Shown here in pieces: positions 45,864 to 53,532 of a stretch of DNA of 64,000 nucleotides. Made by a program: the position numbers and the translations under genes. Origin of the DNA: Novosphingopyxis sp965218915 (GTDB taxonomy: Bacteria > Pseudomonadota > Alphaproteobacteria > Sphingomonadales > Sphingomonadaceae); contig NZ_OZ244708.1 in NCBI RefSeq assembly GCF_965218915.1, positions 496,001 through 560,000 on the forward strand. The letters run 5' to 3'. Each line of letters begins with the position of its first letter. Positions within the stretch are counted from its first letter, which is position 1. The notes under the pieces are model-generated. The model did no database searches. It was given only the letters and a program-made list of their open reading frames with translations, and was not told where the DNA came from.

Positions 45864-46025
45864 AATGTGGCGGCTGATCAGCAGACTTCATAATCCGGGC
45901 TACGCTGTTTATGCCGTTTTGACCGGATGCCTTGAGGCTTGATCGCACTTACGTTGCCCGGCGTAACGTTCGATGCAGCCCATTACCTGCTGACAGTAGT
46001 GACGTTTGACGCGATCAAAGGGCGA

Positions 46026-46283
46026 TCAATTGATCTTGAAAACGGTAGGTGCGCCAGGACCGTCTCTGAAATGCATATCCAAAATGGGCTGAATTTCAGT
46101 TGCATGGCGCGACAGCATCTGGACTGCTGTTGCGTCATATTCGGCATTTGCTGCTTGGGTCCCAAGCAGCACTCTCGGATTGATGATAACATCTCGCTTC
46201 TGCTCTTCTACGACAACTTGAAACGTCACGTCTCCGTCCTGAAATGCTGCTGTCTCGAAGTCGATATCGACGATATTTGGCAT
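46026..46283 (-). CDS. Small DUF1488-like protein
   Basis: 85 residues: IDFETAAFQDGDVTFQVVVE, then RVLLGTQAANAEYDATAV and LSRHATEIQPILDMHFRDG. The layout (substrate-like beta hairpin, then a helix with a Ser/Arg-His stretch) resembles DUF1488, though the match is by eye. An AAGGA box lies nine bases before the ATG. It is not clearly in an operon. The interval 45864-46025 and 46284-46607 hold only upstream regions. Confidence 0.6.
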   Translation of the reverse strand: MPNIVDIDFETAAFQDGDVTFQVVVEEQKRDVIINPRVLLGTQAANAEYDATAVQMLSRHATEIQPILDMHFRDGPGAPTVFKIN

Positions 46284-46607
46284 ATGTCCGTTTCCTTGAG
46301 GTGTAAGCCATTTGGGTAACGCTTAGAGCGCTAATCGGTGCCTATGCGCTGATGCTTGCGGGCAGCAACGTGAGTTACGTAAAGGCACTGCCGTCAACAT
46401 CACCGGCTTGTGTCGGCCAGTCCGCTAAAACCGGGCAATCATGAATTGCGTGCTGTTATCGTCAAATGCCTCCGGAATATCTAGGCAACGACGCGGTCAC
46501 AGGCGAAAATAAACGCATGATAAAAATATCTTAGCCGATCTGTCTGCAGAAATTATTAAGCCTTTATAGGTAACCGGGTTCGGAGTTAAAAATAGTGGAT
46601 TATTGAA

Positions 46608-47012
46608 ATGCGGCAGTTGCTCTACATCAGCTCCATCAAGCCCAGACTGGTAAAACCAATCGACTTGGAAGCAATTTTGGAAGTATCGCGCCACAATAAT
46701 GCCAGCAGTAATGTCACTGGATTGCTTTTCTTCAACGGGAGGCGGTTTCTTCAGGCACTTGAGGGCCAAAGCGCCGATGTTGACGCTACATTTGAACGCA
46801 TCCAAAAAGACCCTCGGCACCACGCACTGGTGATACTCTCGACGCGAGTGGTTCAGTCTCGCGAATTTGGCACGTGGGCGATGGCCTATCGCGACGAGGA
46901 TAATGCCGCAGACGATGATATGCTTGCCAGAGTAGCCCAGCTAGTGAGCGGTGCAGCGCCATCAATTCGCGGCACTTTCGATAGTTTTGTCAGATTCCAA
47001 CGAGCAGCTTGA
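46608..47012 (+). CDS. BLUF-domain blue-light photoreceptor
   Basis: A 134-residue protein that is essentially a single BLUF domain binding FAD. Key elements are visible: the active-site Tyr in QLLYISS, the Asn in HNNASSNVTGLLFFNGRRFLQALEG, which includes the flavin-binding Asn, and the Trp/Met pair in EFGTWAMAYRD near residue 89. A short C-terminal helix pair follows. Stand-alone BLUF proteins act through partner proteins; none is adjacent in an operon, although kinases and regulators lie within 5 kb. It begins at ATG 46608 after GTGGATTATTGAA. Confidence 0.93.
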   Translation: MRQLLYISSIKPRLVKPIDLEAILEVSRHNNASSNVTGLLFFNGRRFLQALEGQSADVDATFERIQKDPRHHALVILSTRVVQSREFGTWAMAYRDEDNAADDDMLARVAQLVSGAAPSIRGTFDSFVRFQRAA

Positions 47013-47145
47013 TATACAAATTACAAACGCGCTGGCTCGTAAGAAAAGCCAGAAACAGGCTGGAATAAACCGTCATGTCAAGCAGTAGGTTTGCATCTGG
47101 ATCCGAAATGGACTTGTAAAGGTTTTACACCGGTCCCTTATCTGG

Positions 47146-47230
47146 TTAAGCCACCTTGGCTTCAAACGCGAGCGGGCTAATGCCGCCTAAGCATTAATGG
47201 CGCCAGAGGGCATTTTGAATGCGTTGATGC
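47146..47230 (-). pseudogene. Remnant of an IS3-family transposase C-terminus
   Basis: The minus strand reads LGGISPLAFEAKVA followed by a stop (47146-47190), the standard end of many IS3-family OrfB proteins, where HSALGGISPxAFE is expected. Upstream the frame has a stop where Ser should be (ALWRH-stop-C) and soon decays. TGTAAAGGTTTTACACC at 47115 may be the old terminal repeat. Nothing else is supported between 47013 and 47427. Confidence 0.7.
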
Positions 47231-47427
47231 AAGATGGCGGGCTCTGCTTGCCGCCGGTGGGCCAGCTTTAACGCCAGATCAGTTTGCCTTCAGGAATCAG
47301 GTCCGTCCGAGCCCAGCGGCTGATCGGACGCGATTGCCAAGAACGATAGCTGCGGGAGTTGATCTGCATCACCCGACAGATTATCTATTTGCATAGCGAA
47401 ATATTCGAGCGCTCGGCGACAACCGAC

Positions 47428-47625
47428 TTAGTTGGCCGACCGTTCGACGACCAACCTGACATCGCTCAGACTTTCTTCCTGCTCGATCGACCAAAGGAGG
47501 TCGGCCAATCGGTCCGCGCGAATCAACCGGGCATCTGCTTCAACCATATCGGCGGCATCCATTGCTCCTGCACGCTCGGTCACTTCTCTACTCCGAAGAT
47601 AATCAAGATCTTGAGAGGTTAGCAT
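47428..47625 (-). CDS. Small acidic protein, unknown
   Basis: 65 residues, rich in Asp, Glu, Arg and Ala, predicted helical (LTSQDLDYLRSREVTERAGA, MDAADMVEADARLIRADRLADLL). AGGAG sits seven bases before the ATG, which supports expression. No cysteine, signal or membrane segment. I do not recognise the family. The interval 47626-48081 contains only the upstream region of the PRC-barrel gene. Confidence 0.5.
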   Translation of the reverse strand: MLTSQDLDYLRSREVTERAGAMDAADMVEADARLIRADRLADLLWSIEQEESLSDVRLVVERSAN

Positions 47626-48081
47626 AGCAAGTCTCCTATATGCTGGCTTAGCAGCAAGAGTTGTAATGAGGCGACAAATCGATTCTAGCCATTGTCAGCT
47701 ATCGCACAATTTCATCGCTGCCTTTGGCTTAGGAGGCTCCTAAAGCGGCAGAGCGAAGGATGGTTGCGTTTGCTCTGCGCTACGGCCGAGACCCTGCAAG
47801 CCTGAAAGGACATTGCTGCCAGTGCCAGACACCTCGATCCGAAAAATCGAGTGCTTGTCGGGCTGTCAGCTTTTCAACTGCAAATTAACGGAGCGTTCGG
47901 CTAGGTTCATCATCCACCGGAGAACGAGTCGGAACAACTCATACCGTCGACCAACCGAGCAACTGTCCGCTTGTTTAATCATTTAATTTTATGTCCGAAC
48001 GGATCAGGGTTTGTTTTGGCCAGCCTTTGTGACCGTAAGAATTAACATACTTATATCAATGAATGATAAGAAAGGCTTTCG

Positions 48082-48447
48082 ATGCTTAGTGAAAAAGCGA
48101 AGAGCAGTGCGCTGATCGGTAGCGATCGGGTCGAGGGAACAGCGGTATATGGAACCAAGGGTGAAAAAATAGGCGCGGTGGAGCGCGTGTTGATTGAAAA
48201 ACGCAGTGGCCAAGCTCGCGATGTCGAAATATCGGTCGGAAGCTTTCTAGGTATGGGCGGAACGCTGCACAGTTTGCCATGGGACAAGTTCGATTACGAT
48301 ACCGAGCTTGGCGGATACCGCCTTGATGTGACCGAAGACCAACTCAAGGGTGCGCCGAGCTACCGCGAAAATGAGCGCGACATGGCACATGATCGCGATT
48401 ATCGATCGCGTAGCTATGACTATTGGTCGGTATCGCGTTATTGGTAA
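48082..48447 (+). CDS. PRC-barrel domain protein
   Basis: A 121-residue soluble protein. The PRC-barrel spans residues about 12-90 (LIGSDRVEGTAVYGTKGEKIGAVE, RSGQARDVEISVGSFLGMGG, LPWDKFDYDTELGGYRLDVT). The C-terminal tail is rich in Arg, Asp and Tyr (DRDYRSRSYDYWSVSRYW). PRC-barrel proteins of this type are often stress- or stationary-phase-induced in alphaproteobacteria; that is family knowledge, not visible here. AAGAAAGG precedes the ATG and a clear terminator follows, so it is monocistronic. Confidence 0.88.
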   Translation: MLSEKAKSSALIGSDRVEGTAVYGTKGEKIGAVERVLIEKRSGQARDVEISVGSFLGMGGTLHSLPWDKFDYDTELGGYRLDVTEDQLKGAPSYRENERDMAHDRDYRSRSYDYWSVSRYW

Positions 48448-48472
48448 GCCGCTATCGCAATGATGCTATTAA

Positions 48473-48497
48473 GGGAGCGTTGCTGACGCTCCCTTTT
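48473..48497 (+). terminator. Terminator after the PRC-barrel gene
   Basis: GGGAGCGT-TGCTG-ACGCTCCC followed by TTTT, 26 bp after the stop codon. Confidence 0.9.
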
Positions 48498-48615
48498 CCA
48501 ATATCTCCCGGAAGCGCGGGCTGTTCGTTGATGGGCTGGGGGTTCAGCATGCAACAATTTTTCCGTGAAACCGGACCCTCCTAGGTATCATATGCAGATC
48601 ACCGATATCACGGCG

Positions 48616-48657
48616 TCGGGTGTTCCACCCGATCCTGATGGCGGGTTGAAACCCGCC
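48616..48657. repeat. Pair of adjacent hairpins (REP-like doublet)
   Basis: TCGGGTG-TTC-CACCCGA (48616-48632) and GGCGGGT-TGAA-ACCCGCC (48640-48657), followed by TTCCTACAAC. Two strong stems seven bases apart in the non-coding interval 48498-48801 suggest a REP doublet or the core of a small structured RNA. No poly-T tract follows. Confidence 0.6.
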
Positions 48658-48801
48658 TTCCTACAACCTTTGAGTACTGTTCCTCGCAGGCCGATGCCGA
48701 TTCTTTCGAAATAAATTTGTTCTTAGACGCATGAAGCAAGTTCGATACGCCAAAATCGATCGCCAGTCTCCAACGGGACCGCTTGGTTGAAGCGCTTTGG
48801 C

Positions 48802-48987
48802 TTAGTTGCGAAACACAAAAAACGGAAACCGGGCGGATCTACGCCTGCCATTTTCTTTTGAAAGCGGAGCCTCTAGATCCATAAGCACCTGCGCTTCGAA
48901 AAATGTCATTTTGTTGAGTTCATCGCGGTCAGTCACATTTTGCTGAAGGTCGCATTTCGATTGCCGCTTTTCTTCGCGCTCACTCAT
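48802..48987 (-). CDS. Small protein coupled to histidine kinase (61 aa)
   Basis: A 61-residue charged protein (MSEREEKRQSKCDLQQNV, DELNKMTFFEAQVLMDLEAP, RRRSARFPFFVFRN). Its ATG shares the A of the preceding kinase stop (TAATG), which supports real, coupled translation. The middle (NKMTFFEAQVLMDLE) could form an amphipathic helix. The family is not recognised. Its position after a kinase suggests it modulates the kinase or its output, which is inference. Confidence 0.6.
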   Translation of the reverse strand: MSEREEKRQSKCDLQQNVTDRDELNKMTFFEAQVLMDLEAPLSKENGRRRSARFPFFVFRN

Positions 48988-49727
48988 TATCGCGCGCGTC
49001 CCCCTAAATCGACAGGGATTCTCAACTCGAAAATCTTCGATCCGTGGGTAGGAACAATCACGAGCCCGCCGATGGCTGCAACCAATCGCTTGACCAAGCC
49101 AAGTCCTAGTCCCCCGCTTTGCGGGTTGATAGTCTCCGGGAACGGCAAGCCATCATCGTCGATCAGAACAACGATATGCCGGTCATCATGGTTGCGTAAT
49201 GTGATCTGGATACGCCCGACCACGCCCTCTGCGAAGGCATGCTTGATCGCATTTGTGGAAAGTTCGTTGACGGCCAGCGCAACCGTCATGATCTGAGGCG
49301 ACGACAGCCCTTGGTGATATTGTCCGACCGTAAGCGATATCAAGATCGACCGCGGTTCTGCCTGGGAATGAAGCGCTTCGCACACCTGACGCAAAGCGGC
49401 TTCGAGCGAAAGCTCCGTCTGATGCCGCAAGGCGGCGCGTGAACGTGCGAGGATCGATACGCGCTCCATGGCGTCATGTAGCGACTGCTGCGTCTCCGGG
49501 TTGGTCGCGCGCCTGCTTTGTAGTGCAAGCAGACTGACGACAAGTTGAAGGTCGTTAGCGCATCGATGATTGGTTTCGCGAAGCAGCAAATCGTCGAAAT
49601 TAGGCATCGTCCGCCGATGCGTTGTCTGTCTGGTTCCGCTCTCCATTCCGCCCCCGTCATTATAAAAGGCCGCGCTCGCGTCCTGTGCATTTCCGCCAGC
49701 GATGAGGGAAATGCGATTACTCGTCAT
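48987..49727 (-). CDS. Soluble HisKA_2/HWE-type histidine kinase
   Basis: A 246-residue cytoplasmic kinase with almost no sensor domain. The HisKA_2 phosphoacceptor stretch is LLLRETNHRCANDLQLVVSLL, with His in RETNHR. The HATPase part shows LAVNELSTNAIKHAF (N-box), LIDDDGLPFP and GGLGLGLVKRLVAAIGG. Kinases of this type serve in the alphaproteobacterial general stress response and in light signalling. The ATG at 49727 overlaps the Crp/Fnr stop by 11 bp; an internal Met (MESGTRQ) is an alternative start. No receiver protein is next to it. The gene is third of four in a tightly coupled operon. Confidence 0.88.
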   Translation of the reverse strand: MTSNRISLIAGGNAQDASAAFYNDGGGMESGTRQTTHRRTMPNFDDLLLRETNHRCANDLQLVVSLLALQSRRATNPETQQSLHDAMERVSILARSRAALRHQTELSLEAALRQVCEALHSQAEPRSILISLTVGQYHQGLSSPQIMTVALAVNELSTNAIKHAFAEGVVGRIQITLRNHDDRHIVVLIDDDGLPFPETINPQSGGLGLGLVKRLVAAIGGLVIVPTHGSKIFELRIPVDLGGRAR

Positions 49728-50484
49728 CGTGCAAATAATTCGGATCGAAGGTAGCGACTTCGCGCAACGCCGCGATGTCTACAATTCCGATCGTTTTCCG
49801 TGCCAAATTTAGCAAGCCTTCGGCTCGTAACTGACGTAGGGTTCGGTTCAAATGAATGGCCGTCATTCCGAGCATGTCGGCCATTTGCGCTTGAGTGAGC
49901 GGGAAGTTGAAATCGATAGCACCTTCCTTGTCGGTAAAACCAAGCCTGACAGCGAGTTCGCAAAACAGGTGCGCGGTCCGTTCACGTGCCGACTGGCGCC
50001 CCAGACAAAGCGCATTTTGAGTAAGCACCGTATTTTCGATAATGCCAAACCAGGTGAAACTGCAGGCAATGCCGGGATAGATGCCTGCGAGCGCCAGTGC
50101 CCGGTCCCTAGGGATCGACAGGACGGTTCCTGCGGTTAGCATTTGAACGCCGTAGTTCAGACGCTCAACCATCAGGGTGTCGAGATTGCAGATGTCCTCG
50201 GGCAACAAAACCGCCGATATCTGACGCCGCCCGTCACGCGTTGTCGCGTAGCGGCAGGCCCAACCCTTGCTCAAAAAATGAATGTTCTCTGTCAATTCGC
50301 CTTCACGAATAATATAAGCGCCTGCTTGAAATCTCTGCCGGGAAAGCGTCGCATCACCGAGGGCTGCCAGTTCGTCACCCTTGAGAAAGGGCCGCTTGGC
50401 GAGGCGCGTACACGCCAGTGTTGCATGAGGCTCTGTCATGCGGCGCATCGGCAGACGTTCGCGCAATGCAATAACCTCACACAT
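49717..50484 (-). CDS. Crp/Fnr-family regulator
   Basis: A 255-residue regulator. The cyclic-nucleotide-binding fold covers residues about 30-145 (LSRQRFQAGAYIIREGELTE, HFLSKGWACRYATTRDG). The winged helix follows (FNFPLTQAQMADMLGMTAIHLNRTLRQL RAEG in sequence order). The Fnr cysteine cluster is absent, so it does not carry that 4Fe-4S oxygen sensor; the ligand is unknown. The ATG at 50484 overlaps the stop of the upstream 55-residue gene by 8 bp. A CRP-like palindrome lies upstream of this operon and may be its own target. Confidence 0.9.
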   Translation of the reverse strand: MCEVIALRERLPMRRMTEPHATLACTRLAKRPFLKGDELAALGDATLSRQRFQAGAYIIREGELTENIHFLSKGWACRYATTRDGRRQISAVLLPEDICNLDTLMVERLNYGVQMLTAGTVLSIPRDRALALAGIYPGIACSFTWFGIIENTVLTQNALCLGRQSARERTAHLFCELAVRLGFTDKEGAIDFNFPLTQAQMADMLGMTAIHLNRTLRQLRAEGLLNLARKTIGIVDIAALREVATFDPNYLHDDE

Positions 50485-50644
50485 GATCGACCAGTTGCTG
50501 CAAATTCGCGGCTCCGGCTCTTTCTCGGTAGAGCGCCGCGAGCTTGCTATGAGCGATCAGGGCGGTAGGTTCAGTTGACCGATCGGCGAGTTTGGCTTCC
50601 GCTGTCGCTCGCTCCGTGTAATATTGCCTGAGATCCTTGGTCAT
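50477..50644 (-). CDS. Micro-protein (55 aa) leading the Crp-kinase operon
   Basis: A 55-residue ORF: MTKDLRQYYTERATAEAKLA, then DRSTEPTALIAHSKLAALYR and a short end LQQLVDHV. GAGGAGAG precedes the ATG at 50644, and its TGA overlaps the Crp/Fnr ATG by 8 bp, so it is very likely translated. The sequence is helical and resembles the first half of a TPR-like helix pair (HSKLAALYRERAGAAN). No family recognised. As the first gene of the operon it may be a leader regulating the Crp gene, or a functional small protein. Confidence 0.7.
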   Translation of the reverse strand: MTKDLRQYYTERATAEAKLADRSTEPTALIAHSKLAALYRERAGAANLQQLVDHV

Positions 50645-50700
50645 GCCGCTCTCCTCAACCTTTAACCTAGATTTGCTCTAGCAAGAGGTTTTGGCGCAAT

Positions 50701-50734
50701 GGAACTGACTGTGCGATTGCGCACATTGGGTTCC
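50701..50734. promoter_or_regulatory. Nested CRP-like palindrome upstream of Crp/Fnr operon
   Basis: GGAAC-TGAC-TGTGCG-ATTG-CGCACA-TTGG-GTTCC is symmetrical at two levels: outer arms GGAAC/GTTCC and inner arms TGTGCG/CGCACA, separated by equal 4-bp spacers. The inner core TGTGC-N6-GCACA has the spacing of CRP/FNR-type sites (TGTGA-N6-TCACA). It is 57 bp before the 55-residue gene and 274 bp before the divergent Crp/Fnr gene. Confidence 0.65.
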
Positions 50735-51007
50735 TCGACCTGTATTAGCTATCTCAAAATAGCGCGTCGGCGCGTTTAAAACTTTTATAAATGCGTGTTT
50801 ATTCGAGATGACTCGAGGCAGTCAGATGCCCGAACGAGCTGATCAATAGGCCCCCCGCTGCCAGTCCGCGAGAACTGTCTGGTATCGCACAAATGACATG
50901 GTGTTCTTCCGGACAATATATGCTACAAGCCAGCATCGTTCGCCGATTATAAGGGCGCGAGCGGCTGAAAGATGCAATGCGCTTTCGCCCCAATTCACGG
51001 GGTGAGC

Positions 51008-51739
51008 ATGTCTCAGCCGAATCAGGCTTATAGCGCCAATCTTCTGATACAGGCGATGTCGCCCGAAGATCTCGCGCTACTCGAACCGAAGTTCGAACGA
51101 GTGGATCTGGAGGTCGAGCAGGTTCTCGACGATGCCGATCAGGCAATCGAATATATCTATTTTCCCGAAGGCGGGATCGTCTCCCTGGTCGCATCTGGCC
51201 CTGACACCAGTCGCACCGAGGTCGGTATCTTCGGACGCGATGGCGTGTCGGGGACCGCCGCCCTGCTGGGCACCGATCGTGCTTCCACGGAAACTTTCGT
51301 TCAGGTCGATGGCACGACCGCTTTGCGTGTCCATGTCGATGATTACCGCGCCGCCATCGAGGCGAGCCCATCGCTCAACGCGCTGCTGCTGCGCTATGTG
51401 CAGGCGGCCTTGGCGCAGTCGGTCTACAGCACGATGTCGAACGCACATCACAACATCGAAGCCCGGCTCGCGCGCTGGCTGCTGATGTGCCACGACCGTC
51501 TCGATAGCGATGATATTAAGCTGACCCACGAATTCATGTCGATGATGATCGCCGCGCAGCGCTCCGGCGTGACGGTGTGCCTCCATATCCTCGAAGGCAA
51601 TGGCATGATCCGCTCAAGGCGGTCGCTGGTGACGATCCTCGACCGCGAAAAGTTGATCGATCTTGCCGGTGATGCCTATGGAAAGCCGGAAGCCGAATAT
51701 CGCCGCCTGATCGGCCCATTTGGCCATCCGTCTTCCTAA
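51008..51739 (+). CDS. Crp/Fnr-family regulator (second)
   Basis: A 243-residue regulator. The sensor fold contains IEYIYFPEGGIVSLVA, VGIFGRDGVSGTAALLG and VDGTTALRVHVDDYR; the DNA-binding part contains LARWLLMCHDRL and MSMMIAAQRSGVTVCLHILE, a winged helix with substituted recognition helix. This is the usual sphingomonad/rhizobial Crp/Fnr subgroup with unknown ligand. ATG 51008 follows GGGGTGAGC and is preferred to ATG 50972. It diverges from the Crp-kinase operon across a shared 363-bp region. The interval 50645-51007 is otherwise non-coding. Confidence 0.9.
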   Translation: MSQPNQAYSANLLIQAMSPEDLALLEPKFERVDLEVEQVLDDADQAIEYIYFPEGGIVSLVASGPDTSRTEVGIFGRDGVSGTAALLGTDRASTETFVQVDGTTALRVHVDDYRAAIEASPSLNALLLRYVQAALAQSVYSTMSNAHHNIEARLARWLLMCHDRLDSDDIKLTHEFMSMMIAAQRSGVTVCLHILEGNGMIRSRRSLVTILDREKLIDLAGDAYGKPEAEYRRLIGPFGHPSS

Positions 51740-51936
51740 TCCCTGCTGCGGCGCCGGTCTAACCGTGCGCTCGGGGAAAGGCGGCCGCTACCATTATTAC
51801 AACTGCGAACACCGTGCAAAGAGTCGAATTATCCACCTCCCGGATCCGCATCTGCGGAACACGTGCAGCGCTTGAGCACGCTCTGATCAAGGATGCCACC
51901 TCGCCCGTCGGCGCAGTGCCCATCCTTGATCGGGAG

Positions 51937-52012
51937 TGGTGCCGCTTAGGTGACTCGAACACCTGACCCCATCATTACGAATGATGTGCTCTACCAGCTG
52001 AGCTAAAGCGGC
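51937..52012 (-). tRNA. tRNA-Thr (anticodon CGT)
   Basis: A 76-nt cloverleaf on the minus strand: acceptor GCCGCTT pairing with AAGCGGC, D arm GCTC/GAGC, anticodon stem CATCA/TGATG with loop TTCGTAA (CGT), T arm GGTGTTCGAGTCACC, and an encoded CCA at 51937-51939. No integrase or attachment-site duplication is seen next to it. Confidence 0.96.
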
Positions 52013-52168
52013 TTACCGAGGGGCGCGCATAGCCGGGGCGGGGGCGGCTGGCAAGATGCTGCGGCCCCTCGCGCAACCGCAGGGCGCAGGGTTTACGCCT
52101 TCTTAACCACGCAGGGTGCAAAACCGCCTCGCCTGTCCCGGCCGGGACGGGGAAGGCGAAGGCGGGGT

Positions 52169-53509
52169 ATGATGGACGATCTGCGCGGGTTCGGTTCGCA
52201 CGAAAGCCCAGATGGCGAAGACGCGGACTATGTGAGCTATGAGGACGAACAGGGCGACGATGTCGGCCTCGACGCGCCGCCGGTCGTTGCGGGCGACGAA
52301 CGCCGGATGCAGGTGCGCGCCTATAATTTCTGGACCGCGCTGCTGGGCGACGGCAATTTTCCCGACATCGAGGATCTGGAGCCCGCGGACGTCCCCGAAT
52401 TCGCCGATCACGGCGTGCTGCTCGACTTCACCTCGGGCATGGAGAATCCCTCGATCCAGTTTCTGGGCGAAGCGCTGCGCGAGGAATGCGGTATCGGCGC
52501 GGATATCGGCTATCTCGACCAGGTGCCCGCGCGTTCGCTGCTGACGCGGATCACCGATCATTATCTGCAGATCATCGCCAACCGCGCGCCGATCGGCTTC
52601 GAGGCCGAGTTCGTGAACCAGCGCGGGCTGACGATCATGTATCGCGGCATCCTGCTGCCCTTTTCCTCGGATGACGACAGCATCGATTTCATCTACGGCG
52701 TGATCAACTGGAAGGAAGCGGCGAGCGACGCGGTTTCGGGCGCATTGCGGCTCGAGGTCGATGATGCGCTGCGTGCCGTCCGCCCGCGCGCCGAGACGGT
52801 GCCGGTCTGGGCCGACGCGCCGAGCCGGATGGACGAGGACAAGGAGTATGCCGGGGACGAGATCCTTGCCGCCGCTTCGGACGCGCCCGTCGCGATGCCG
52901 GAGGAGGATGCGCCGCTCGCCGACTGGCTGACCGCCGCGCGCGTGCAGGCGGCCATCGCGGACAGCGCCGATGCGCGCAGCCGCGCGGCGCTCTACCGCG
53001 CGATCGGGCTCGCCTGGGACGTGGCACTCGCCGCCCGGCAGCATTCGGCCGACTATGCCGAACTGCTACAGGACAGGGGCCTCAAGGTACAGGCGCGCGC
53101 GCCGCTGACCCCGATCGTGAAGCTGGTCTTCGGCGAGGATTACGACAAGACGCGGCTCACCGAATATGCCGCCGCGCTGGGGCATGCCGCGCGCATGGGG
53201 CTCGGCCGCGGCGAACTGGCGGGCGCGATCGAACACTATGACGGCGGTCTCAAGGCCATGGTCCGCGACGAACGCAAGGCGCGGCGCGATGCGAAGGCCG
53301 ACGGGCCGGTGCAGGGTGTGATGAAGCTCGATCCGCGCGCCAATTTGCGCGGCGCGGCACCGAAGTCGCTCGACGACTTCCGGGGCGGCGACGACGAGTT
53401 CGTCCTGCTCGTCGCGCGGCGGCAGGATGACGGCAGCATCGCGATCATCGGCAATGTCGACGGCGGCAAGGCGCTGACCGAACGGGCGCTGCGCAAGACC
53501 ATCGTCTGA
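52169..53509 (+). CDS. PAS_5-domain protein of unknown function
   Basis: A 446-residue acidic protein. The alphaproteobacterial PAS_5 fold (DUF-type PAS) covers about residues 35-195: RAYNFWTALLGDGNFPDIEDLEP, DFTSGMENPSIQFLGEALREE, LLTRITDHYLQIIANRAPIGFEAEF, YRGILLPFSSDDDSIDFIYGVI. The remainder is helical, with an Ala-rich region and a C-terminal FVLLVARRQDDGSIAIIGNV. No kinase or cyclase domain is fused, so an output is not evident. The gene follows the tRNA and precedes a convergent SLC13 permease. Function is unknown. Confidence 0.8.
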   Translation: MMDDLRGFGSHESPDGEDADYVSYEDEQGDDVGLDAPPVVAGDERRMQVRAYNFWTALLGDGNFPDIEDLEPADVPEFADHGVLLDFTSGMENPSIQFLGEALREECGIGADIGYLDQVPARSLLTRITDHYLQIIANRAPIGFEAEFVNQRGLTIMYRGILLPFSSDDDSIDFIYGVINWKEAASDAVSGALRLEVDDALRAVRPRAETVPVWADAPSRMDEDKEYAGDEILAAASDAPVAMPEEDAPLADWLTAARVQAAIADSADARSRAALYRAIGLAWDVALAARQHSADYAELLQDRGLKVQARAPLTPIVKLVFGEDYDKTRLTEYAAALGHAARMGLGRGELAGAIEHYDGGLKAMVRDERKARRDAKADGPVQGVMKLDPRANLRGAAPKSLDDFRGGDDEFVLLVARRQDDGSIAIIGNVDGGKALTERALRKTIV

Positions 53510-53532
53510 CCACCTCCCAAGGCCGACCGCGC

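Noticed and set aside
47359..47622. An 87-codon + strand frame
   Set aside because: It has no ribosome site and is opposite a short frame with a good one; no domain is visible.
51937..52168. Genomic island inserted at tRNA-Thr
   Set aside because: No integrase and no repeated tRNA 3' end were seen on either side; neighbours are ordinary chromosomal genes.
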